A stretch of DNA of 8,446 nt, taken from positions 1 to 8,446 of the forward strand of contig JABZGM010000088.1 of assembly GCA_015259235.1 (NCBI GenBank). Reading direction: 5' to 3'. Below are positions 1 through 5,598 of this stretch, one piece after another; the stretch's first letter is position 1; each line of letters starts with the position of its first letter. The stretch is from Alloprevotella sp. (GTDB lineage Bacteria > Bacteroidota > Bacteroidia > Bacteroidales > Bacteroidaceae). The notes under the pieces were generated by a model. That model searched no databases. It saw only the letters and a list, made by a program, of their open reading frames with translations, and was not told where the DNA came from. The translations under genes and the position numbers were made by a program.

Positions 1-37
1 GGACAGCGGTGGCTGAGGTGTGAGGCGGTGCGCGAAT

Positions 38-598
38 TTATCGGTTGAATTGATTCATCGTGCGAGCAAGTCCTTGCAACGCAAAACTTTTCACCGCTTC
101 TGCAGCACGTGCCAAAGCTTCGGGTTTCTTTTCTAGATCTTCGCCTTCGAAATGTCCGAGTACAAAATCCACTTGTCCACCGCGAGGGAAGTCGTTGCCG
201 ATGCCGAAGCGCAGACGATTATAGCCTTGTGTGCCTAAGACTTGTGTGATGTGGCGCAGTCCGTTGTGTCCTGCCTCACTTCCGCTAGCTTTCATGCGGA
301 GTTGTCCGAAGGGGAGTGCCAAATCATCGACCACAACGAGCATTTGTGCTATGTCCACATTTTTCTCCTTCATCCAGTAGCGCACGGCGTCGCCCGAAAG
401 GTTCATGTAGGTGGAGGGTTTGAGAAGAACGAGTACTTGGTTTTTGACACGGATGGTGCAGACTGCGCCATATCGGCGGTCTTCCCATGATGCTCCAGCA
501 TCGGCAGCTAGTTTGTCCACTACGTCAAAGCCGATGTTGTGGCGCGTACCGGCATATTCTGCGCCGATGTTGCCAAGTCCAACGATGAGATGTGTCAT
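38..598 (-). CDS. pth: peptidyl-tRNA hydrolase
   Basis: Peptidyl-tRNA hydrolase (bacterial Pth family) cleaves the ester bond of peptidyl-tRNAs that drop off ribosomes and so recycles tRNA in the cytoplasm. The 186-residue product begins MTHLIVGLGNIG. It carries all the residues expected of the family: N10, H20 in TRHNIGF (the catalytic His), N66 in STYMNLSG, D91 in VVDDLALP and N112 in GHNGLR. The reading frame stays open upstream to 661, but the conserved family N-terminus starts at the ATG at 596-598. The 21 extra residues look unrelated to the family, so I chose the internal start. No Shine-Dalgarno is visible; the upstream bases are A/T-rich, as is usual in Bacteroidetes. The gene lies downstream of rplY on the same strand, separated by a terminator and a heptamer repeat. 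I see no clear promoter of its own. Confidence 0.96.
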   Translation of the reverse strand: MTHLIVGLGNIGAEYAGTRHNIGFDVVDKLAADAGASWEDRRYGAVCTIRVKNQVLVLLKPSTYMNLSGDAVRYWMKEKNVDIAQMLVVVDDLALPFGQLRMKASGSEAGHNGLRHITQVLGTQGYNRLRFGIGNDFPRGGQVDFVLGHFEGEDLEKKPEALARAAEAVKSFALQGLARTMNQFNR

Positions 599-731
599 AT
601 TATAATAGAAAACAACTCCATTTTCTGTACCATTGTGGGAGGGGCAGGAAGTGCATTGCACGCAGTGTGTATGCTGTTCTAATATCCTTGAGAATGGTGG
701 ACAGAGGGTAGAGGAGGCGAAAGGTTTACTT

Positions 732-843
732 TAATGTCAAACGTCTAACATCTAACGTCTGACATCTAATGCCTAACGTCAAACGTCTAATGTCAAACGT
801 CTAACATCAAATGTCCAACATCTAACTTCTAACGTCAAACGTC
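732..843. repeat. 16-copy degenerate heptamer tandem repeat, consensus TAACGTC
   Basis: Exactly sixteen consecutive 7-bp units run without an indel. Seven contain ACGTC, four ACATC, three ATGTC, one ATGCC and one ACTTC. The first base is T in ten units, A in five and C in one. Because 7 is not a multiple of 3, any frame through it reads as a 7-residue periodic peptide (for example RRLTLDV on the minus strand), so predicted ORFs across it are probably spurious. It fills the space between the rplY terminator and pth. The rest of the 313-base gap between pth and rplY holds only that terminator and a short palindrome, GTGCATTGCAC, at 651-661. Function is unknown. Confidence 0.95.
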
Positions 844-850
844 TAATTAT

Positions 851-885
851 AAAAAAGGTGCCAGTACCCCAAGGGGCACTGGCAC
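851..885 (-). terminator. Rho-independent terminator of rplY
   Basis: The arms GTGCCAGTACCCC (858-870) and GGGGCACTGGCAC (873-885) pair over 13 positions with a single mismatch. On the minus strand the hairpin follows the rplY stop codon by 26 bases and is followed by six U residues (851-856 read in reverse), the classic intrinsic terminator layout. It should separate rplY from pth at least partly. Confidence 0.9.
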
Positions 886-911
886 ATAGGGGATTGCACA
901 GAAATGCGCTA

Positions 912-1520
912 TTACTTCTTGGCAGCAGCGGCAGCGGCAGCAGCAGCACCCATAGCAGCACGGGTCATCTTCACTGTTACAACAACTACTTCCTTAGGAG
1001 TTACGAGTTCGAGACCTTCGTAAGAGAGATCGCCGCACTTGATAGACTTACCAAGACCGAGGCTAGTCACGTCGATAGTGAGCTTTTCGGGGATAGCGTC
1101 AACAGTAGCACGAACCTTGAGCTTACGAACCATAGTAACGAGCTTACCACCAGCGCGCACACCTTCAGCGAGACCTGTAGGAGCGATGGGCACACCGATA
1201 ACGATGGGCTTAGTGGGGTTCACTTGGTAGAAGTCAACGTGAAGCACGTTGTCCTTAACAGCGTGGAATTGGATTTCCTTTACCACAGCTTGGCAGTCTT
1301 GACCATCGATGTTGATGTTCACCAAGTAGATGTCTGGAGTGTAAACCACCTTGTTGATTTGCTTTTCGTCAACGAGGAAGTGGAGAGCTTCGGGAGCACC
1401 GTTAGCATCCTTCTTTTCACCGTAGATTACGCAGGGAACGAGACCTTGCTTACGAACTTCCTTGGTAGCCTTCTTACCGAGGTCGGTACGCTTAGTACCA
1501 GTAATAGAGATAGACTTCAT
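912..1520 (-). CDS. rplY: 50S ribosomal protein L25 (CTC/TL5 type)
   Basis: L25 binds 5S rRNA in the central protuberance of the large ribosomal subunit. Long forms are called CTC or TL5 and in some bacteria are stress-induced. The 202-residue product has the N-terminal 5S-binding domain (about residues 1-90, with RKQGLVPCVIYG at 23-34) followed by the TL5 C-terminal beta domain (from about 95, with HVDFYQV at 94-100 and GVRAGGKL near 120). This is the length of the two-domain form. The C-terminus is unusual: MGAAAAAAAAAKK, nine consecutive alanines followed by two lysines. The start is the ATG at 1518-1520, giving the typical MKSISITGTKRT opening. A strong Bacteroidetes promoter lies about 100 bp upstream and a terminator lies just after the gene, so it can be a single-gene transcript. 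Confidence 0.96.
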   Translation of the reverse strand: MKSISITGTKRTDLGKKATKEVRKQGLVPCVIYGEKKDANGAPEALHFLVDEKQINKVVYTPDIYLVNINIDGQDCQAVVKEIQFHAVKDNVLHVDFYQVNPTKPIVIGVPIAPTGLAEGVRAGGKLVTMVRKLKVRATVDAIPEKLTIDVTSLGLGKSIKCGDLSYEGLELVTPKEVVVVTVKMTRAAMGAAAAAAAAAKK

Positions 1521-1582
1521 GAGTTTGGGTTGTGTTACTCTGAATTAAACAATAGATTTTGTATAATTCGCCATCACACAGT

Positions 1583-1597
1583 GGTCTTATTTAGACC
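1583..1597 (-). promoter_or_regulatory. hairpin in rplY leader
   Basis: GGTCT-TATTT-AGACC forms a perfect 5-bp stem with a 5-base loop. It lies within the predicted untranslated leader of rplY, roughly 15-30 nt from the predicted transcript start. It could be a stability or autoregulatory element, but a 5-bp stem can arise by chance and no known L25 leader motif is recognised. Confidence 0.3.
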
Positions 1598-1618
1598 TAT
1601 GGAGGACAAATTCGGCTG

Positions 1619-1650
1619 CAAATTTACGCATTATCTGTTGATTGCGCAAA
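1619..1650 (-). promoter_or_regulatory. Bacteroidetes-type promoter of rplY
   Basis: On the minus strand TTTG (1650-1647) is followed after 20 bases by TAAATTTG (1626-1619). This matches the Bacteroidetes primary-sigma consensus TTTG-N19..21-TAnnTTTG at every specified position. Transcription should start near 1612-1615, giving an rplY leader of about 90 nt. Confidence 0.75.
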
Positions 1651-1776
1651 TTTTAGGCAGAAAAAGCAGCGATGAAGCGCGTTTTCCGCTATTGAGTTTC
1701 TTCTTGTTGGTCAGCATCGTTGGTGTTGATGTGACGCGAATAGAAATGGACAGTAAAATGAGATGCTACGAGGTGG

Positions 1777-1798
1777 AACGCTATCTATAGATGGCGTT
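1777..1798. other. hairpin after the DUF3276 gene
   Basis: AACGCTATC (1777-1785), a TATA loop and GATGGCGTT (1790-1798) form a 9-bp stem with one G-T pair. It sits 17 bases beyond the stop codon of the minus-strand gene at 1815-2198. It could stabilise or end that transcript, but no U-tract follows, so it is not a textbook terminator. Confidence 0.35.
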
Positions 1799-1814
1799 TC
1801 AACAGAGTTTTAGA

Positions 1815-2198
1815 CTAAAATTCGATGTCAAAACTCGTGCTAAGCGTGCTAGTAGCGTCAGTTTCTGTCTCAGAACTGGGGTCAAAAGTTTGCGCTACGT
1901 CATTGTGACGACGTGTCAAACTGGTGCGTTCGCCCACAAAATGCACGGCGTCTCCAAATGCTTCGAAGAATTTCAACATATCTTCGCGATAAAGGAAGAT
2001 TTTATGTTTTTCAAAAACAGGACGCTCGGTCTCCGTTCCGTCTTTAACTCGCTTGCTTTCAGTCATCGCCAAGTAGTATTCTCCGCGACGATCGCTTTTG
2101 ACATCGATGTAGTAGACACGTTTACCGGCCTTGACAACTCGTGAAAACAAGATGTCGTTGTCGGCTTGTTCTTTCCATGGTTCAAGAGGAGTGCTCAT
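1815..2198 (-). CDS. PUR-like nucleic-acid-binding protein, DUF3276 family
   Basis: A 127-residue protein resembling the DUF3276/PUR-alpha-like family of Bacteroidetes and spirochaetes (BpuR in Borrelia), whose members bind single-stranded DNA or RNA. The recognisable core runs from about residue 16 to 80: LFSRVVKAGKRVYYIDVK, then RRGEYYLAMTESKR, then FEKHKIFLYREDMLKFFEAF. The last 20 or so residues are rich in Ser, Thr, Glu and Asp (107-122) and end in FDIEF, which suggests a disordered acidic tail. The frame is open upstream to 2333, but the family normally begins shortly before the ILFSRVVKAG segment, so I chose the ATG at 2196-2198. It is transcribed divergently from nusB. Targets and exact role are not known from sequence; a role in RNA-based regulation would be inference. 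Confidence 0.88.
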   Translation of the reverse strand: MSTPLEPWKEQADNDILFSRVVKAGKRVYYIDVKSDRRGEYYLAMTESKRVKDGTETERPVFEKHKIFLYREDMLKFFEAFGDAVHFVGERTSLTRRHNDVAQTFDPSSETETDATSTLSTSFDIEF

Positions 2199-2349
2199 GC
2201 TGCGTTTATGTTTGGGAGAAGCTATGCGCATCAAGCGACTAGCTTCTAGTGTTTCTGCAGCAAAATTGCATTTTTTTTTGAGAAACACCAAGCAAATAAC
2301 GGCTTTTTTTATAGTCTGCACTGCGATTTCCATTACATTCTTGTTTTTT

Positions 2350-2365
2350 CTAGCGAAAACGCTAG
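2350..2365. promoter_or_regulatory. perfect palindrome upstream of nusB promoter
   Basis: CTAGCG-AAAA-CGCTAG is a perfect inverted repeat with a 4-base spacer, lying 30 bp upstream of the nusB -7 element in the divergent intergenic region. It does not follow any gene on the plus strand, so a terminator role there is unlikely. It could be a regulator-binding site affecting nusB, the divergent DUF3276 gene, or both. No known operator is recognised. Confidence 0.35.
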
Positions 2366-2395
2366 GCTTTACTTCTTCACGTCACCATTTATTTG

Positions 2396-2403
2396 TATCT
2401 TTG
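2396..2403 (+). promoter_or_regulatory. promoter -7 element of the nusB operon
   Basis: TATCTTTG fits TAnnTTTG, the Bacteroidetes -7 consensus, and is the same octamer used by the minus-strand promoter at 8291-8298. A good TTTG -33 box is not visible at the expected distance. Transcription should begin around 2408-2411, about 45 nt before the nusB ATG. Confidence 0.65.
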
Positions 2404-2455
2404 TGGATACATAACAGTCTCAACGGAGACACATCCAGAATTAAATCTTGCGACA

Positions 2456-3385
2456 ATGATTAATCGTGCACTTATCCGTCTGAAAGTAGTTCAGCTAATC
2501 TATGCCTACTATCAGAACGAAGGCAAAACTACAGAGGTAGCCTTGAAAGAACTTGACTTTAGCCTTCAGAAGGCTTACGACTTATATCGTCTTATGCTCC
2601 TGCTTTTGGTGGAAATTCGCCGTAGAGCAGAACGTGTGGATGCTGCTCGAAAAGCTAAAAAGCTACGAGTGGGTGGAGGAGATGCGCCCTCCAACGATCG
2701 TCTCTTGGCAAATAACCTCTTTTTGAAGCAACTTTCGGAGAATGAAGCTTTGCTCGAATTTGAAGCAGCTCAGAAGTGGAATTGGAACAGTGAAGACACT
2801 TTCCTCAAAAAGATTTATGATGCTTGGCTCGGCGATGACCTCTTCTTGCGCTATGTCGACACGAAGGAGCACGATTACGAAACAGATCGCGAGCTTGTGC
2901 GCAAACTCTACAAAAACCATGTAGAGAAATCTGATGAATTTGACGCTTTGCTCGAAGAACAAAGCCTCTATTGGAACGATGATAAGGAGATTGTGGACTC
3001 TTTCGTGCTGAAAACAATCAAGCGTTTCCAACCTGAGAATGGTGCGGCACAAGAATTGCTGCCTGCCTATGCGGCTCAGGAAGACCAAGAATTTGCAGGA
3101 CGTTTGTTCAAAACCACCATTGAACGCTGTGACGAACTGAGAGACCTTATCAAGGGAAGCACAAAGAAGTGGCAGTTTAGCCGTATTGCGTTCATGGACT
3201 TGGTGATTATGCAAATCGCTTTGGCTGAAATGCTTGAGTTTCCTAGCATTCCGCTCAATGTCACTTTCAATGAGTATCTTGACATTGCCAAAATCTATAG
3301 CACTCCTCGCTCCGCTGGGTTCATCCATGGCATGATCGATGGCATCACCAAGCGACTCCAAGAAGATGGTGTGCTGCTTAAGTAA
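2456..3385 (+). CDS. nusB: transcription antitermination factor NusB (long Bacteroidetes form)
   Basis: NusB pairs with NusE (ribosomal protein S10) at boxA RNA to allow processive antitermination, notably in rRNA operons. The product is 309 residues, more than twice the E. coli protein, which is normal for Bacteroidetes. The opening MINRALIRLKVVQLIYAYYQ is the family N-terminus. The clearest NusB signature is at the C-terminus, residues 246-297: FMDLVIMQIALAEML, IPLNVTFNEYLDIAKIY and STPRSAGFIHGMIDG. The middle (about 80-230) is a charged helical insertion. The frame is open from 2393, but that extension is read from promoter DNA, so the ATG at 2456 is preferred. It is the first gene of the plus-strand block, 36 bases before yajC. 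Confidence 0.95.
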   Translation: MINRALIRLKVVQLIYAYYQNEGKTTEVALKELDFSLQKAYDLYRLMLLLLVEIRRRAERVDAARKAKKLRVGGGDAPSNDRLLANNLFLKQLSENEALLEFEAAQKWNWNSEDTFLKKIYDAWLGDDLFLRYVDTKEHDYETDRELVRKLYKNHVEKSDEFDALLEEQSLYWNDDKEIVDSFVLKTIKRFQPENGAAQELLPAYAAQEDQEFAGRLFKTTIERCDELRDLIKGSTKKWQFSRIAFMDLVIMQIALAEMLEFPSIPLNVTFNEYLDIAKIYSTPRSAGFIHGMIDGITKRLQEDGVLLK

Positions 3386-3421
3386 TCTGATTCTTCAAAA
3401 TTTTCAATCATTTATCCTCTT

Positions 3422-3739
3422 ATGACTACTATTCTCAACGCAATGCTTGCAGCTGCTGCTGAGCAACCCTCTATGTTGCCCACTATTTTGATGTTTGTGG
3501 CACTTGGTGCTGTGATGTATTTCTTCATGATCCGTCCACAACAAAAGAAGCAAAAGGAAATCAATAACTTCCGCAATTCTCTCACTGTGGGACAAACTGT
3601 AGTGACCATCGGCGGTCTTCATGGCACCATCAAAACCATGGACGACACCACTGTGACGCTCCACGTGGCTACTGGCGTAGACCTCCGTTTTGAAAAGGCT
3701 GCCATCAACCCCACGGGCACCACACCCGCGCAAGCATAA
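3422..3739 (+). CDS. yajC: Sec translocase accessory subunit YajC
   Basis: YajC is a small inner-membrane protein that associates with SecDF and the SecYEG translocon. The 105-residue product has one membrane segment (about residues 18-36, ending FFMIRP) followed directly by the family signature RPQQKKQKE (38-46), then a cytoplasmic domain with VGQTVVTIGGLHGTI. The N-terminus contains a short Ala-rich stretch, and the C-terminus ends in a Thr/Pro/Ala tail. It is 36 bases after nusB and almost certainly cotranscribed with it; a hairpin with a T-rich tail follows 18 bases after its stop. Confidence 0.95.
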   Translation: MTTILNAMLAAAAEQPSMLPTILMFVALGAVMYFFMIRPQQKKQKEINNFRNSLTVGQTVVTIGGLHGTIKTMDDTTVTLHVATGVDLRFEKAAINPTGTTPAQA

Positions 3740-3757
3740 TATAGCGTAGCTCACTCC

Positions 3758-3803
3758 AGAAACCAAGTGTGAGACACGTCTTCACTTGGTTTCTTCTCTT
3801 TTT
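3758..3803 (+). terminator. hairpin terminator or attenuator between yajC and ybbR
   Basis: AGAAACCAAGTG (3758-3769) and CACTTGGTTTCT (3783-3794) are exact reverse complements: a 12-bp perfect stem with a 13-base loop. A pyrimidine tract ending in five T residues (3795-3803) follows. No promoter of the TAnnTTTG type is visible between it and ybbR at 3841, so it may cause partial termination inside the operon. Confidence 0.75.
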
Positions 3804-3840
3804 GGGGATTCTTTTCCCTTTTTCCAAAATCTCCTCCAGC

Positions 3841-4857
3841 ATGCGTAGTGATTTTGACCTTCTACAATTCGTGAAGAACTGCCTACATCGCATTTATAAT
3901 AGGCAGTTCCTCACGTTTTTGTTATTTCTGCTCCTCTCTGCTTCATTTTGGGTTTTTCAGAAACTCAACGACACCTATGAACGCGAGTTTGCGCTCCGAG
4001 TGCGTTTGGTCGATGTGCCGAGTAATGTTGATATCACCACGGGACCTCCCGACTACATTCATGTCACTCTTCGTGACAAAGGGGTGACCCTGCTGCGTTA
4101 TCGCTTTATGCGCAACTTCCCCTCTGTGGTGATTCATTGGAAAGACGTAGAAAATAGTAGAGGACATGCCACACTGCGCACGCGCGATCTGCTCAAATAT
4201 TTTTCTTCAACGCTTGATGGTACGCAACTTGTGAGCTATCGTCCAGACAACATCGACATCTACTACAACTATTATAATAGGGGTAAGATGCTTGATGTGA
4301 AATTTCAAGGTACCGTTGTTCCCGATTCTGCTTACACTTGGGTAGACACCCAAATCGCTCATCCGCGTGTGATGGTCTACGGACCACAACACATCATCGA
4401 CACCATGCAATTTGCGCGACTCAGTCCCGTTCATCTGAGCAATGTCAAAGATACGCTCACGATGCGTTGTCGATTTGTGAAAGTGCCTGGAGTGAAATAT
4501 GTGGCGCTCGATGCTAAGAAGACAGTGCTCTCCAGCATTCGTGTGGGCATCATCACCGACCGTATGATTGACCGCGTGGTGGAAGTGCCTGTGCAAGGGG
4601 TGAACTTTCCTGCCTCAAAGAGTCTCCACACCAATCCCTCAAAGGTGCGCATTGAATATCAAGTAGGCGTGCGCGATCATGAGAAAATCACTGCCAGTAG
4701 TTTTGTTATCATTGCGCGCTACGAAGACTTAATCAATCTACCTGGTAATACTTTCGCCGCGCGTCCGCGTTCCACCCCACCTGGGGTGCGTCGTGTGCGC
4801 GTGCGTCCCGAACAAGTGGAATTTATCATTCAAGAGAATAGTAGCGAGACGGAATAG
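3841..4857 (+). CDS. YbbR-domain membrane-anchored protein
   Basis: A 338-residue protein with an N-terminal membrane anchor (about residues 22-41, QFLTFLLFLLLSASFWVFQ) and an extracytoplasmic part built of beta-rich repeats of the YbbR type. In Firmicutes the related CdaR regulates the diadenylate cyclase CdaA; in Bacteroidales the function is unclear. YbbR-like stretches include the segment with VDVPSNVDITTGPPDYIHVTLR (58-79), the PRVMVYGP segment (175-182) and VVEVPVQGVNFP near 246-257. The frame is open upstream to 3769, but that part overlaps the terminator hairpin, so the ATG at 3841 is preferred. It stands in the nusB-yajC-ybbR-coaE order typical of Bacteroidales, which supports the call more than its divergent sequence does. 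Confidence 0.82.
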   Translation: MRSDFDLLQFVKNCLHRIYNRQFLTFLLFLLLSASFWVFQKLNDTYEREFALRVRLVDVPSNVDITTGPPDYIHVTLRDKGVTLLRYRFMRNFPSVVIHWKDVENSRGHATLRTRDLLKYFSSTLDGTQLVSYRPDNIDIYYNYYNRGKMLDVKFQGTVVPDSAYTWVDTQIAHPRVMVYGPQHIIDTMQFARLSPVHLSNVKDTLTMRCRFVKVPGVKYVALDAKKTVLSSIRVGIITDRMIDRVVEVPVQGVNFPASKSLHTNPSKVRIEYQVGVRDHEKITASSFVIIARYEDLINLPGNTFAARPRSTPPGVRRVRVRPEQVEFIIQENSSETE

Positions 4858-4917
4858 TTTTGCCTGCTTGCTGCCTCTGTCTATTTTCGATAGCTTCATT
4901 TCTCCCCAATCTCTCTC

Positions 4918-5508
4918 ATGATTTCTCCTTCGCAAACCATCGGTGTCACTGGCGGCATTGGCTCTGGCAAGAGTTATGTCTGCAGTATCCTAGCTCAGCT
5001 GGGAGCCCCCATCTTCTATGCTGATGATGCGGCGAAACACATCATGCGCACCCACTCTGCAGTACAAGAAGAACTGCGTGCCTTGTTGGGAGCAGAGGTT
5101 TATGATGCCGAAGGGCATTTGGTGAAATCTGTAGTTGCAGCATATCTTTGCCAAGGCGAAGCCCACAGTCTGCGCGTCAATGCCATCGTTCATCCACGAG
5201 TCGAAGAAGCCTGGTGCGAGTTTGTGGCGCAACATGCTGATGCTCCTATTATATATATGGAGTGCGCTCTCCTTTTTGAAGTCGGTTGGCAAAGATTGGT
5301 AGACAAAAGCCTCCTCGTTACTTGCCCTGAAGAGGAGCGAATCGCTCGTATCATGGTCCGCGACAACATCAGTCGTGCCACGGCTTTGCAATGGATAGCC
5401 CTGCAAATGCCTGAATCTGAAAAACAACAGCTTGCCGATATCGCCATTGTCAATGATGGTAAAGCAGATGTTGCTGCGCAGCTTCGCACACTAGGACTAT
5501 TGACTTAA
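4918..5508 (+). CDS. coaE: dephospho-CoA kinase
   Basis: Dephospho-CoA kinase phosphorylates the 3'-hydroxyl of dephospho-CoA with ATP, the last step of coenzyme A synthesis, in the cytoplasm. The 196-residue product has the P-loop GGIGSGKS (residues 12-19) right after the start, the YADDAAK segment (34-40) in the substrate-binding region, VHP (91-93), the ALLFE motif (117-121), RDNIS (148-152) in the lid region and a C-terminal VNDG (178-181) matching the family's N-[ND]G end. Length is normal. It follows ybbR by 60 bases with no hairpin between, consistent with cotranscription. Confidence 0.95.
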   Translation: MISPSQTIGVTGGIGSGKSYVCSILAQLGAPIFYADDAAKHIMRTHSAVQEELRALLGAEVYDAEGHLVKSVVAAYLCQGEAHSLRVNAIVHPRVEEAWCEFVAQHADAPIIYMECALLFEVGWQRLVDKSLLVTCPEEERIARIMVRDNISRATALQWIALQMPESEKQQLADIAIVNDGKADVAAQLRTLGLLT

Positions 5509-5598
5509 ATGAAGGGAGATTTGCCAGATAATCATGGATAGATGCTGACAATCCCCCCCTAACCTTACGATATTATTCATACTCTATTTCTATAAAGC

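Noticed and set aside
599..661. Extended N-terminus for pth
   Set aside because: The family begins at MTHLIVGLGN; the extra residues have no counterpart in the family as I know it.
779..961. Minus-strand frame with RRLTLDV-type repeats
   Set aside because: It reads through the heptamer array and the rplY terminator in the wrong frame; its periodic sequence follows from the DNA repeat.
858..1790. Long plus-strand open frame opposite rplY
   Set aside because: It is the complement of rplY plus its promoter region, shows no family resemblance, and rplY on the other strand is unmistakable.
2199..2333. Extended N-terminus of the DUF3276 protein, including a nine-A tract that might allow slippage
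   Set aside because: The conserved family start is near 2198, so the homopolymer is probably untranslated; the additional residues look like translated intergenic DNA.
2200..2335. Promoter for the DUF3276 gene
   Set aside because: The best candidate, CAATTTTG on the minus strand, misses the first T of the consensus and has no TTTG at the right distance, so I did not call it.
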